NCBI GenBank assembly: GCA_000752035.1
Contig: CCFE01000024.1
Location: forward strand, 1-64,000
Direction of reading: 5' to 3'
From: Bacillus rubiinfantis
GTDB taxonomy: Bacteria; Bacillota; Bacilli; Bacillales; Cytobacillaceae
Length of the DNA: 64,000 bases
This document shows positions 27,385 through 36,741 of this stretch, piece after piece. Below the pieces are notes generated by a model that saw only the letters and a list, made by a program, of their open reading frames with translations, did no database searches and was not told where the DNA came from. The translations under genes and the position numbers were made by a program. How positions within the stretch are numbered: the first letter of the stretch is position 1; each line of letters begins with the position of its first letter.

Positions 27385-28098
27385 TTACAGCTGGTGCAGT
27401 CCGCATTCTGTTTTTGTATGTCCGGCCCATCTGCCTGAGCGGGAATCATTGGCGTTTGCGGCCGGTAATGTGCATGGAGCACAGCCAATACTTGGATATC
27501 CTTGATTATGCAATGGGTTATAGTCTAAGTGATTTAGATGGATATACGTCATAATATCATCAGACGTCCAGTGAATCAGTGGACAAATTTTGATGTTTTG
27601 AAATTTGGGGTCTTTATTAATATATTGTAGATATTTTCTCGTTGGGGACTGCTCTCTTCTTAGACCGGAAATCCACGCTTTGGCATTCTTTAGTGCTTCT
27701 CGCAGCGGCTCCACTTTTCTAATCTGACAACAAAGATTCGGATTGCACTTCCATAACGCATCACCGTATTGATTTGCTTGTTCAGATAATGATAATTTCG
27801 GTTTTATGATAGTAATGTTTAGCGATGGGTAACGCTGTTTGATACGATCAATAAGGTCATACGTTTCCTGAAAATGTAAACCTGTATCAAGAAAAAGTAT
27901 CTTCGCATCCTTTTTTACTTTGTGAATTAAATCCAAGAGCACCATACCTTCAGCTCCAAAACTGCAAGAATAAACAATTTCATCATCCTGATATTCCTGA
28001 AATGCCCATTTAAGGATATCCAAATAATCGGAACGTTCCCTTAAGATGAAGGCCAATTTTTCTTGATTCCAATTGTCATACGTTAAGGCAACAGACAT
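27385..28098 (-). CDS. cysH: Phosphoadenylyl-/adenylyl-sulfate reductase
   Basis: Thioredoxin-dependent reductase giving sulfite. It has the nucleotide-binding start YSCSFGAEGMVLLDLI, the SGLRREQSPTR segment, paired cysteines CCQIRKVEPL and GCAPC, and the catalytic ECGLH near the end. The two cysteine pairs are typical of the [4Fe-4S] enzymes that can use APS. The TAA of the upstream phosphatase overlaps the ATG at 28098 (TAATG), with GGGAGG ahead, so translation is coupled; 237 residues. Equivalent in position to B. subtilis YitB. Confidence 0.93.
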   Translation of the reverse strand: MSVALTYDNWNQEKLAFILRERSDYLDILKWAFQEYQDDEIVYSCSFGAEGMVLLDLIHKVKKDAKILFLDTGLHFQETYDLIDRIKQRYPSLNITIIKPKLSLSEQANQYGDALWKCNPNLCCQIRKVEPLREALKNAKAWISGLRREQSPTRKYLQYINKDPKFQNIKICPLIHWTSDDIMTYIHLNHLDYNPLHNQGYPSIGCAPCTLPAANANDSRSGRWAGHTKTECGLHQL

Positions 28099-28646
28099 TA
28101 CAACGCCTCCCAATCCCTATTAAACAAAAGAGTGATACATTGATTATTTTGGACTGTCACTTTATTCATTTTGTTAATATTGCCATATTGATGATATGAA
28201 AGCATGGCTCTCATCCACGACCCATGTCCAAACACTAAAATATTGGAATATCGTTTATACTTGTTGATAAAAGCCATAATCCGCTCCTCCAATTGTTCGA
28301 CCCTCTCGCCAAGAACAATGGATTTTGGATCTTCCACCCATTTGCCTGCAAACGCTGCTGCTAGTTCAGCTTTTGACCTTCCTTCAAACAGTCCAAAATC
28401 TAATTCATCGAGCAGGCTTTCGGTTTCTGGTTCATAGCCATAAAAACGAGCGGTTTGCCGTGTTCGAATAAGTGTACTGGACAGGATTAGATCAAATGGT
28501 TCCAGCCGATCAAGCTGCTTTTGATTTATAATTATATCTTGTTGAAACCGCTCGGAAACCGGAGATATCGGGATATCCCGCCTTCCTTGCAGTTTCTCTA
28601 ATTTATTCCATTCTGTAGGCAAATGACGGATTAAAGTAATTTGCAT
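28098..28646 (-). CDS. Histidine phosphatase-superfamily protein, possible phosphosulfolactate phosphatase
   Basis: 182-residue phosphoglycerate-mutase-like phosphatase. The catalytic histidine is in LIRHLPTEWN (H8), and the second histidine in FGHGSWMRAM; 28098 overlaps cysH and its start overlaps comA by 16 bases. In B. subtilis this position in the locus holds YitC (ComB), an unrelated phosphatase for 2-phosphosulfolactate. By position this enzyme may do that job. Substrate is inferred from context only. Confidence 0.85.
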   Translation of the reverse strand: MQITLIRHLPTEWNKLEKLQGRRDIPISPVSERFQQDIIINQKQLDRLEPFDLILSSTLIRTRQTARFYGYEPETESLLDELDFGLFEGRSKAELAAAFAGKWVEDPKSIVLGERVEQLEERIMAFINKYKRYSNILVFGHGSWMRAMLSYHQYGNINKMNKVTVQNNQCITLLFNRDWEAL

Positions 28647-29398
28647 TCAACATCCTCCAGATAAAATGTTTCACTGCGAAGTCCGCAGCGCTGCGCTTCG
28701 AGAACTAAGACATCATGAAGCTTCACATTGCCGACATTTACATTCGGCCCGATTTCTCTAATAAAATACATTTGTTGCTTCGGTGTTGGTGCCTCAAAAA
28801 TAAGCTTCGTTGGATCAATTTCACTGCATAGTTCATGGATAAGGTTAGATTTGACATTTCCTTCTTTTCCATATATCCCCGATGTTCCTGAATCTCTCCC
28901 TTCGGTAATGACATACTCACAACCAGCAGCTAACAATTGATGAATTTCCTCTTTCCACACCGAAATGGGCATATCTTTTTCTGCATCTTTTGAACCGACC
29001 TCAGCAATAACTTGGAAATCATCCTGCAAGTTGGAAATAATCTGTAAACGCTCCAGCAGTGGAATATCAATCGTTCCGTTTGATATTTCGATCCAATGAA
29101 TCCCCAAATCATGTAAATATGCTTTGTATTCCACTAATTTATTTTGGTAATAGCATTTTTCAAATAAGGTACCGCCACAATAGGGCTTTATCCCAAATTC
29201 CTTATATAAGTCAATTTTCCTTTTTATATTAGGGGTTACATATGCTGAACCTATGCCTATTTTAGCGAAGTCAATCAGATGATGGTAATCAGCTAAATAA
29301 CTGGATAATTCATTGATTGGCATGCCCAAATCAATAATTGAGGTTAAACCGTAAGACCTATTTCCTGTAGTTCGTTGCGGTAAAGTTAAAAAATCCAT
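28631..29398 (-). CDS. comA: Phosphosulfolactate synthase
   Basis: Adds sulfite to phosphoenolpyruvate to form 2-phosphosulfolactate. The 255-residue barrel has family hallmarks FAKIGIGSAYV, KPYCGGTLFE, EISNGTIDIP, VIAEVGSKD, ITEGRDSGTSGIYG and FEAPTP. It is like B. subtilis YitD; there the pathway makes 3-sulfolactate, abundant in spores. First gene of the five-gene minus-strand run; AAAAGGAGG lies about 12 bases before ATG. No sigma-E or sigma-K promoter could be named with confidence. Confidence 0.93.
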   Translation of the reverse strand: MDFLTLPQRTTGNRSYGLTSIIDLGMPINELSSYLADYHHLIDFAKIGIGSAYVTPNIKRKIDLYKEFGIKPYCGGTLFEKCYYQNKLVEYKAYLHDLGIHWIEISNGTIDIPLLERLQIISNLQDDFQVIAEVGSKDAEKDMPISVWKEEIHQLLAAGCEYVITEGRDSGTSGIYGKEGNVKSNLIHELCSEIDPTKLIFEAPTPKQQMYFIREIGPNVNVGNVKLHDVLVLEAQRCGLRSETFYLEDVECKLL

Positions 29399-29505
29399 AA
29401 GGAACCGTTCGCCTCCTTTTTTTTCTAGGATAGATTATTCAAAAATTGGGTGAATGTGTAAGGATTAGGCAGATTCCTTAGAAATTAGGCAATGGCCTTG
29501 TATAA

Positions 29506-30813
29506 ATGAAAGACAGAAATCAAATGCTAAAAAGGCTTACTCTTACAGTTAGGGGTGTACAATCATTGGCAAAGCAAAAACATAAGGGCCTAACGATTCT
29601 TGCGATTAGTTCCATCCCACTTATTCTTGTTTTGGGCAATTCGATGTTGATTCCAATTCTGCCACGAATGAAATCTGAACTGAATATCTCACAATTTCAA
29701 ACCAGCTTGGTGATTTCCGCCTTTTCTATTGCAGCCGCCATCTCGATTCCTGTATTGGGGTATTTCTCCGATCGCTTTTCGCGGAAAGCAGTGATTATTC
29801 CTGCCCTGATTTTGTACGGCAGCGGCGGTTTTTTAGCAGGAGCTGCAGCAGAATGGTTCAGCAGTGCTTATATGTGGATATTAGCAGGAAGAATCATGCA
29901 AGGAATTGGGGCTGCTGGAACAGCACCAATTGCAATGGCCTTAACAGGAGACCTGTTTAAAGGCGCTGAACAAAGTAAAGTCCTCGGCTTAGTCGAAGCA
30001 TCGAATGGGTTTGGCAAAGTAATCAGCCCAATTCTTGGTTCTTTATTCGCATTACTATTTTGGTATGCGGCCTTTTTCGCTTTTCCTGTTTTCTGTCTTA
30101 TTTCTGTCCTATTGACCATCTTCTTTATTAAAGAAAAGAAAGGAAAAAAAGAACCTCCGCCTGTCGGCCAATATGTTAAAGGGTTGGTATCGGTCTTTAA
30201 AACAGAGGGACGTTGGTTATTTGCCGCCTATTTAACAGGAGCTACTTGTTTATTTACATTATTCGGTATTTTATTCTATATATCGGATATTCTTGAAAAA
30301 GATCATGGAATCGACGGATTAATAAAAGGGGCGATATTAGCCGTCCCGTTATTATTTATGACCACGACTTCCTACTTTACTGGAAGTAAAATCGGCAAAA
30401 AAATGCAACGCATGAAGGCTTTAATCATTTTTGGACTGGTTTTAATGACGGCATCTTTTGCCTGTTTAATTTTCTTTAAAAACCTAATACCATTTTTCGC
30501 TGTTCTTGCCGTCAGCAGTATTGGAACTGGATTAGTGTTACCGTGCATTAATAGCTTTATTACCGGATCAGTTCCGACTGACCGCCGTGGGTTTGTTACC
30601 TCCTTATATGGCTCTGTCCGCTTTCTAGGGGTAGCAATCGGACCGCCCATCTTTAGTAAGTTAATGGATTGGTCACGCTCAGGAATGTTTTTAACAACTG
30701 CTGGGTTAACACTTTTTTGCGCCCTGCTCTGTCTTGTTTTAATAAAAGTTGCAAAGAAGGAACCATCCAAAGAAAAACGTGATACGTTATTCGAAAAATT
30801 GCAGTTCACATAA
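29506..30813 (+). CDS. MFS transporter, YitG-like
   Basis: 435 residues with twelve helices, MFS motif GYFSDRFSRK after helix 2 and the helix-5 antiporter-type segment, so a drug/H+ antiporter-like carrier. It is divergent from comA, where B. subtilis carries yitG near the same genes as I recall, so cargo may be sulfolactate or a related anion; this is inference. The ATG at 29506 has no strong ribosome site, and the ATG at 29524 is an alternative. Confidence 0.85.
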   Translation: MKDRNQMLKRLTLTVRGVQSLAKQKHKGLTILAISSIPLILVLGNSMLIPILPRMKSELNISQFQTSLVISAFSIAAAISIPVLGYFSDRFSRKAVIIPALILYGSGGFLAGAAAEWFSSAYMWILAGRIMQGIGAAGTAPIAMALTGDLFKGAEQSKVLGLVEASNGFGKVISPILGSLFALLFWYAAFFAFPVFCLISVLLTIFFIKEKKGKKEPPPVGQYVKGLVSVFKTEGRWLFAAYLTGATCLFTLFGILFYISDILEKDHGIDGLIKGAILAVPLLFMTTTSYFTGSKIGKKMQRMKALIIFGLVLMTASFACLIFFKNLIPFFAVLAVSSIGTGLVLPCINSFITGSVPTDRRGFVTSLYGSVRFLGVAIGPPIFSKLMDWSRSGMFLTTAGLTLFCALLCLVLIKVAKKEPSKEKRDTLFEKLQFT

Positions 30814-30827
30814 AGGAGTAGATTCGT

Positions 30828-31112
30828 TTGCCAATATTCTTTTCTCCAGAGGTTATTACTCCGGAATACCATGTATTGAATGTCGTTGATGCCAAAAATA
30901 ATGGAGTCGGCAATGTTGCCTTTCTATTCACAGATAAGAAGTTATATGTTTATGGAATTTTAGAAGAAGAAGAGGTTGGGGCCGATTTTCGCGATTTAAT
31001 AACTCCATATGTAAAAGGGCTAGCAAAAGCAAAACCAGACCTTGATATACTAGCTTGCTTATATGTTGGCTGCAAAAAGATAAACCTTAATAAAGAAGAA
31101 GATGAAGAATAA
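30828..31112 (+). CDS. Hypothetical protein, 94 residues
   Basis: TTG start with AAAGGAG nine bases upstream, 14 bases after the MFS gene, so co-transcribed. The sequence begins MPIFFSPEVITPEYHVLNVV and ends in an acidic tail (NKEEDEE). It is beta-rich and soluble with no motif I recognise. Ends before a terminator. Confidence 0.7.
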   Translation: MPIFFSPEVITPEYHVLNVVDAKNNGVGNVAFLFTDKKLYVYGILEEEEVGADFRDLITPYVKGLAKAKPDLDILACLYVGCKKINLNKEEDEE

Positions 31113-31133
31113 TATATGTGCTAACAATAAAAT

Positions 31134-31173
31134 GGACTTACCCCTTAAAAACCGGGGATAGGTCCTATTTTTT
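31134..31173 (+). terminator. Terminator after the MFS operon
   Basis: GGACTTACCCC (31134-31144) pairs with GGGGATAGGTCC (31154-31165), with one bulge and a G-U pair, then a six-T run. Confidence 0.75.
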
Positions 31174-31253
31174 GGGAATTGGGCTAACAAGGCATATATC
31201 CATGACATATTTTATAGGTGTGTAGATTTAGAAAAAAATGGAGTGTGTGCCCA

Positions 31254-32018
31254 ATGAGTATTGGCATCATCGTAATGGGGCTTTTAATTGGATTCTTGGT
31301 TGGATTAACAGGAGTAGGGGGGGCAGCACTGTTAACACCGTTACTTATCTTATTAGGAATTAACCCAGCAATTGCTGTAGGGACAGACCTGGCTTATAAT
31401 TCCATCACAAAACTTTTTGGTTCGATTCAGCATTGGCGACAAAAAACGATCAATTTCACATTAATTAAATACTTAGCAATTGGCAGTATCCCCAGTGCCA
31501 TTTGTGCCGTAGGGGTTCTCCACTTATTTGATTCTTTTTTTCATAACCAAGAGCAAATCATCAAGCACGCCCTAGGATATGTCCTCATCCTTGTCGCAAT
31601 CGCAACTTTAATCAAAACGTTTGCAAAAAAGAGTGAAGAGTGGAACTCGATGCAGCTTAAACCCGTTTCGGAAAAACGAAGCATGACCATTCTCATCGGC
31701 GCCGTATTAGGCTTTATTGTCGGTCTAACTTCAATCGGCTCCGGCTCCTTATTTGCGCTGGCGATGTTATATCTGTATAAAATGAGACCTGCCGAATTAG
31801 TGGGGACAGATATTGCTCATGCATTTCTATTAGTGACTGCAGCCGGTTTTGTCCATGCTGGGATCGGCAATGTAGATTATCTTCTCATGGTCAACTTATT
31901 GGTAGGTTCAATTCCAGGTGTAATGATGGGCAGTACCTTATCCGCAAAGATACCTGCAAAGCCACTAAGAACGGTTTTAGCAATAATGATTTTATTTAGC
32001 GGCTTGAAATTAATTTAA
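31254..32018 (+). CDS. TauE/SafE (TSUP) family anion permease
   Basis: 254-residue membrane protein of the sulfite/organosulfonate exporter family. Two repeated halves each start with a glycine-rich helix (GFLVGLTGVGGAALLTPLL and GFIVGLTSIGSGSLFALAML), followed by VGTDLAY and VGTDIAH motifs. It lies near sulfite- and sulfolactate-forming genes, so sulfite or sulfolactate export is plausible but not shown. GGAGTG supports the ATG at 31254 rather than the upstream extension to 31218. Confidence 0.88.
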   Translation: MSIGIIVMGLLIGFLVGLTGVGGAALLTPLLILLGINPAIAVGTDLAYNSITKLFGSIQHWRQKTINFTLIKYLAIGSIPSAICAVGVLHLFDSFFHNQEQIIKHALGYVLILVAIATLIKTFAKKSEEWNSMQLKPVSEKRSMTILIGAVLGFIVGLTSIGSGSLFALAMLYLYKMRPAELVGTDIAHAFLLVTAAGFVHAGIGNVDYLLMVNLLVGSIPGVMMGSTLSAKIPAKPLRTVLAIMILFSGLKLI

Positions 32019-32050
32019 TCCCAAGTTTAAGAAAACCAATTCAGTAAAAA

Positions 32051-32077
32051 AAAGCACGGTATCAACCGTGTTTTTTT
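32051..32077. terminator. Terminator between convergent TSUP and ger genes
   Basis: Short stem AGCACGG/CCGTGTT followed by seven T (32071-32077). Confidence 0.75.
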
Positions 32078-32078
32078 C

Positions 32079-33161
32079 TTATGTTTGTTTTTCCAAATGC
32101 CTTGTAGCTCTTCTAGCAAAAATAAACAAGAGGATAATTAAGGCCTCTAAGCCAATGCCAAGGACATTCCACGTATAAAAGGCGAAATGCAAATGTTCCA
32201 TGTTGTTCTTAAACAGGAGCACTGACAGGAAGCCTAAGCAACAGGCAAGCGGAAATAGAAATTTGTTTGTATTACTTTTGTAGAAATAGCTCAAGCAAAA
32301 GTTAAAGCCATATAATAAAAAGGCTAGTTTTGATAAAAAAGCCGGAATCCACACAGAAGCAATCACCAAATCAAGGCGATCAATAAAATCAGTCAGATGG
32401 ATTTGTTGAATGAGTACATAAGATGGGTAAGTGGCACCTTTTATAATTTTAGTTCCCAGTACGGCAATTTCCAAAAACAGAATCAGAAAAAAGAGAGAGA
32501 GACCAAGTGCAGCTCCAGAAATAACCGCTCTTCTCGCAGCTTTAATTGGATTGATATTAGCAATAACAATTAAAAATAGCACCATTTCTCCCATCCAAGA
32601 AATCGAAAAAAAGACCGCAATCAAAATAGATTTAACCGTTTTTATATTAAGGACAGGCTGAAAATTTCCCAGTTCCCACTCATTAGCTAATAAAAATGGT
32701 AATAAAACAACAGCTATCGTTAGCATGACAAACTGAATCGCATTAATCCTCGATATAACCTCTAAACCACCCATAGCAATATAGATTATCGTAAAAATGG
32801 ATAGAAGCATTAGCATATCAAGCGGTGTATTCGGTAGTAACACAGAAGCCACAAAATCAATTAATGCCCGTAAATCATGGACAAATGTCATAATCACAAA
32901 GAAGGCAAAAATAATTAAGAGACTCTTTTCCCAACCATTCTGTTTTTTTACAAACAGGTTTCTAAGTCCCTCTGCATGCTGCTGTTTTCCAAAAATCAAG
33001 AAAATAAGCATCAGCATAATGGGTAACAGCACAATCGGGACAAGCCAAGAATTCTGCCCGCCAATATGGACAATAATTTGCGGTAAACTAATGATGGAAC
33101 CCGAAAACATAAAGTTTGCCACTAAAAAAATTAATTGCAGATTGGATATTTTTTGTTTCAT
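32079..33161 (-). CDS. Spore germinant receptor B subunit (GerAB family)
   Basis: 360-residue membrane protein of the amino-acid-permease-like GerAB family, with ten hydrophobic helices starting NLQLIFLVANFMFSGSIISLP. In spores it forms the ligand-binding channel part of a germinant receptor in the inner membrane. Last of four genes A-C-D-B; its ATG overlaps the end of the D gene. Germinant cannot be read from sequence. Confidence 0.92.
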   Translation of the reverse strand: MKQKISNLQLIFLVANFMFSGSIISLPQIIVHIGGQNSWLVPIVLLPIMLMLIFLIFGKQQHAEGLRNLFVKKQNGWEKSLLIIFAFFVIMTFVHDLRALIDFVASVLLPNTPLDMLMLLSIFTIIYIAMGGLEVISRINAIQFVMLTIAVVLLPFLLANEWELGNFQPVLNIKTVKSILIAVFFSISWMGEMVLFLIVIANINPIKAARRAVISGAALGLSLFFLILFLEIAVLGTKIIKGATYPSYVLIQQIHLTDFIDRLDLVIASVWIPAFLSKLAFLLYGFNFCLSYFYKSNTNKFLFPLACCLGFLSVLLFKNNMEHLHFAFYTWNVLGIGLEALIILLFIFARRATRHLEKQT

Positions 33162-33382
33162 ATTTTCACAACCATTCTTGCCAATCTTCCAAAAAAGTTA
33201 TTAAGGAACTCGGTTATCCCATTTAAATATAGATTAAAGGATACGAGTAGAGAGCAGCCGATTGTTAGTAAAACTAATAAATAGACCCATTTTCGCTCTT
33301 TTTTACTAATAATCTTTGCCTTGAACACAATGATTAAATACACCAACAACGCAACCAAAATAATGATTACACCTATTTTCAT
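33158..33382 (-). CDS. Small two-helix protein of the ger operon (D-subunit type)
   Basis: 74 residues from ATG 33382, with two membrane helices (IGVIIILVALLVYLIIVF and WVYLLVLLTIGCSLLVSF). It is the position and size of the small D subunits described for some Bacillus germinant receptors, which modulate receptor function. Starts four bases after the C gene and overlaps the B gene by four bases. The longer frame starting at 33436 overlaps the C gene and lacks support. Confidence 0.7.
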   Translation of the reverse strand: MKIGVIIILVALLVYLIIVFKAKIISKKERKWVYLLVLLTIGCSLLVSFNLYLNGITEFLNNFFGRLARMVVKI

Positions 33383-33386
33383 CTCT

Positions 33387-34544
33387 TCATTCCTTTTCAA
33401 CCTGACCAGAATTCGTCGCGCGCTGAATATCAGCATCTACCACTACGTCAACATTTATCTCTGGAAGGTCGTTCTCCCAGGTCTGTTCCCAATCATTCTC
33501 CCACTTTTGCTGCTTGTTTTTGTACAAATACCAGCCTAATCCGTAAAAATCAACCTTTTGTGAATGAGCATGGTCTAAAATTTCTTCAACATCTTTTTTT
33601 ATCCTTTGTTCCATTTTGCCAACAATAAAGTGATACGTCTTTGGGTCTTCAATCCGTAAATTCGGTTCATTTTCAAGCAAGGTTCCGGTTGCGCTGATTC
33701 GTAGCGTAAATTGCGGCTTACCAGCTGAAATTCTCGAGCTTTGTTTTACCTGGTTGTCAATAATCTGTACTGAAATATCTTGATTGTGTGCTACTGGAAA
33801 AGAGTAACTTTTTCGTTTCATTCGTTCAAGCAACCACAGAATTCCCTGTGATTCTACAGGTGTCGTTATGAAGGCTAGCTTATCACCTTTAAAAAGTGCA
33901 AACCGATTCATTGCAACTTCCTTATTGCTCTTATCCGCTTTTAACAGATCTGTTGCTTCAATATAGGGAATAATTGCTTCCTTTCCTGGTCGTTCAAAGT
34001 CTTGAAGGACCGTTTTTACTGTTTGGTTTGTACCGGTTTTGGCCATTTCTCTAATGGCTTCGGCTGAAAACTGCTCCATTTTTGGCTGTGCCTGTAATGT
34101 TTTGGCTGCTTCCCCTTTTGAAACGATCAGAAAGGTAGATAACCGCGATTGCGGTTGAATAAGAATGGCGTTAAGAACTTTAGTAATCCCCTGTTTTGCT
34201 AGCTCTTCACCAACAACAAGCACCCGTCTATGAGCAAAATACAGCTCTCTTGATAACCTTGCCTGAATGTCTTGAATTCCTTCACGAATATTTTTGCCTG
34301 TCCCCTCTGCAATTAAGAACGGCCCTTCCCCACTAGTACCACCACCGCCGCCGCTTGATCCGCTCCCACCTAAAGAGCTAGGAAGCGGTACTTGAACGGA
34401 CACGCGGTATGTATTATCTGTGCCTTGGTCAACACCTGTTGCGACGACAAACGCCAAATCATTTATTTCATTTCGATCCCAGCAGCCACTAAGCACCATT
34501 AACATCAACGATAATACCAGAACAATACAAAATAGCTTTTTCAT
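33387..34544 (-). CDS. Spore germinant receptor C subunit (GerAC family lipoprotein)
   Basis: 385 residues with a lipoprotein signal ending LSGC, then the typical CWDRNEINDLAFVVATGVD start of mature GerAC proteins. It sits on the outer face of the spore inner membrane. A Gly/Ser-rich loop (GGSGSSGGGGGTSG) is inserted early. Overlaps the A gene by four bases (ATGA), a tightly coupled operon. Confidence 0.93.
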   Translation of the reverse strand: MKKLFCIVLVLSLMLMVLSGCWDRNEINDLAFVVATGVDQGTDNTYRVSVQVPLPSSLGGSGSSGGGGGTSGEGPFLIAEGTGKNIREGIQDIQARLSRELYFAHRRVLVVGEELAKQGITKVLNAILIQPQSRLSTFLIVSKGEAAKTLQAQPKMEQFSAEAIREMAKTGTNQTVKTVLQDFERPGKEAIIPYIEATDLLKADKSNKEVAMNRFALFKGDKLAFITTPVESQGILWLLERMKRKSYSFPVAHNQDISVQIIDNQVKQSSRISAGKPQFTLRISATGTLLENEPNLRIEDPKTYHFIVGKMEQRIKKDVEEILDHAHSQKVDFYGLGWYLYKNKQQKWENDWEQTWENDLPEINVDVVVDADIQRATNSGQVEKE

Positions 34545-36100
34545 GAGGAACTCCCTTCATCATCAGCATTTGGAGGTGACGGTATAAGATGAGCTGCTTG
34601 CCTAACGTTATCTCCTTTCACTAATTGATCTGGTCTTCGGTTCATAGCCCACCAAGGTACTCGTAAAAAGACATCCTTAAGTGCCTTAAACGACATAGGG
34701 GCAAGCGGCCAGAAATACGGAACCCCATAAGAACGCAGTTTACACAGATGTGTTAAAATAAATAATATCCCTATGATCACACCATATAAACCAAACATGC
34801 TGCCAAGAATAATTAACGGAAACCGGAGCATTCGTATGGAAATAGACATATTAAAGCGTGGAATTGTAAATGAGGCAATCCCTGTAATTGAAACAATAAT
34901 GACAGTAGGAGCAGAAACAATTCCCGCTTCCACAGCAGCCTGTCCGATTACAATTGCCCCGAGAATCCCAACCGCCTGCCCGACAACAAGTGGCAGCCTG
35001 ACTCCAGCCTCGCGTAATGCTTCAAACGATAATTCCATTATTAATACTTCAATAAGCATTGGAAATGGGATGGCTTCACGGCTGGCCGCAATCGTAAACA
35101 ATAGCGTTGTGGGGATCATTTCCTGATGAAACGTCGTGACCGCTGTATAAATCCCCGGCAATGTCAGGGCAATAAATACAAAGGAAATTCGCAACAGACG
35201 TAAAAATATGTAAATATGATAACGTCCGTAATAATCTTCACTTGATTGAAAAAATTGCCAAAATGTTGCTGGCAAAATTAATACGAATGGTGTTCCATCA
35301 ACAATAATTGCCACTCTGCCCTCTAATAAATTGGCAGCTACTGTATCTGGACGTTCGGTATTCTGAATCTGTGGAAACATACTCCAAGGGCTGTCTTCAA
35401 TAAATTCCTCAATGTAACCACTTTCCAGTATGCCATCAATTTTGATTCGATCCAGGCGTGACATGACCTCTTCCACTAATTCCGGAGCAGCAATCCCTTC
35501 AACATACAAAATGGCAATTCCAGTTTGTGTTTCTTCACCGATATCCTTAGATAGTATCTTTAATCGGTTTGAGCGAATTTTATGGCGGATTAAAGCGGTG
35601 TTAACACGAAGTTTTTCGGTGAATCCCTCCCGCGGTCCGCGAACAGTCGGCTCTGTCTGCGGCTCGGAAACGGTTCTCCTCTCTCCTCCCTTGGCATCAT
35701 AGATAATTGCCTTCGTCAATCCGTCCACTAAGAGAACTGTATTACCCTTTAAAACATTACTGACCACTTTATCAAGCTCGGCCGTTTCGCTTATGGAGCT
35801 GATTGAGATAACTCGTTCCTTTAAAATTTCAGCAGTAATACTTTCGATTTCAACTTCTTCAAGCAGTTGTCGTAAACCGTGTAACTCAATTGAAGCTGTA
35901 TCGACAAAGCCATCGACAAAAATCAAACAAGCTTTCTGCTCTCCCGCGATAAAAGTGCGGAATACAATGTCAGAACAATCCTTAAACATATCTTTTAACA
36001 ATTCCAGATTCGCTTGTAGATTGGCTTGAATGTCCTTGTCAGTTTTATCGTTTGGTAAAGAAGTCGTCTTCTTTGTTCCTACACGCTTAATTTTCTTCAT
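34541..36100 (-). CDS. Spore germinant receptor A subunit (GerAA family)
   Basis: 519 residues: a large N-terminal cytoplasmic domain (about 1-290), then membrane helices, with the family segments GYIEEFIEDSPWSMFPQ, ERPDTVAANLLEGRVAI and VDGTPFVL. First gene of the receptor operon. The upstream 210 bases likely carry a forespore promoter; a possible minus-strand -10 CATAACA is present but weak. Confidence 0.94.
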   Translation of the reverse strand: MKKIKRVGTKKTTSLPNDKTDKDIQANLQANLELLKDMFKDCSDIVFRTFIAGEQKACLIFVDGFVDTASIELHGLRQLLEEVEIESITAEILKERVISISSISETAELDKVVSNVLKGNTVLLVDGLTKAIIYDAKGGERRTVSEPQTEPTVRGPREGFTEKLRVNTALIRHKIRSNRLKILSKDIGEETQTGIAILYVEGIAAPELVEEVMSRLDRIKIDGILESGYIEEFIEDSPWSMFPQIQNTERPDTVAANLLEGRVAIIVDGTPFVLILPATFWQFFQSSEDYYGRYHIYIFLRLLRISFVFIALTLPGIYTAVTTFHQEMIPTTLLFTIAASREAIPFPMLIEVLIMELSFEALREAGVRLPLVVGQAVGILGAIVIGQAAVEAGIVSAPTVIIVSITGIASFTIPRFNMSISIRMLRFPLIILGSMFGLYGVIIGILFILTHLCKLRSYGVPYFWPLAPMSFKALKDVFLRVPWWAMNRRPDQLVKGDNVRQAAHLIPSPPNADDEGSSS

Positions 36101-36313
36101 AGCTAAACTCCAGACAATATAGTGATATTCCTATTCCTGTTATGAACCCTCATAGAATATTTCTTAATTTCTCCTATTGTTTGTAAATTATGCCACAAAC
36201 ACTTTACAACTATGTTTAGGCATACTATTTACTTCTTTTAGAAAAAAACTTGTCCTTCTATTATGTAAAACAACATATATTGAACTGAACAGTGTCTGTA
36301 TAGGAGGAGCAAA

Positions 36314-36586
36314 ATGTTTATCTTTATTGAAATCGCTGTTTTGGGGATGGCTTTATTACGAGTATTATCGGGCAGTATTGAAATTCTTGCGGCAATCTTA
36401 ATGATTAAATTTAATTCCGTGGAAAAAGCACTGATGGTTAATAGTTCTCTAGCACTCGTGGGGCCAATTATTTTAATTTTAACGACCACCATTGGGGTTC
36501 TTGGAATGGTTGGCAATATATCGATTGGAAAAATTCTATGGATTTTCCTCGGAGTCAGCTGCATTTTAATCGGTGTAAAATCATAG
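36314..36586 (+). CDS. yqhV: YqhV-family membrane protein (DUF2619)
   Basis: 90-residue protein with three membrane helices, very close to what I recall of B. subtilis YqhV (the LGMALLRVLSG start and SVEKALMVNSSLALVGP middle). B. subtilis yqhV lies next to the spoIIIA operon; here it is beside ger genes. AGGAGGAG precedes ATG. CATACTA at 36220-36226 resembles the -10 of a sporulation sigma factor. Function unknown. Confidence 0.85.
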   Translation: MFIFIEIAVLGMALLRVLSGSIEILAAILMIKFNSVEKALMVNSSLALVGPIILILTTTIGVLGMVGNISIGKILWIFLGVSCILIGVKS

Positions 36587-36741
36587 TCCGAGGCCCAGCT
36601 ATAAACCCATAAAACTTCTGAAAAATTACCATAAATAAGGTGCAATGGCGGTTACCATACGAGACATACTATAGATGTGTGCTCAGTAGAAAGGTGGCAC
36701 GTCAGATGAACAATTTCACTGATTCATTAAGGAGGTTTACG

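Noticed and set aside
29399..29505. Sporulation sigma factor promoter for comA
   Set aside because: The function suggests sigma-E or sigma-K, but no convincing -10/-35 pair was found on either strand.
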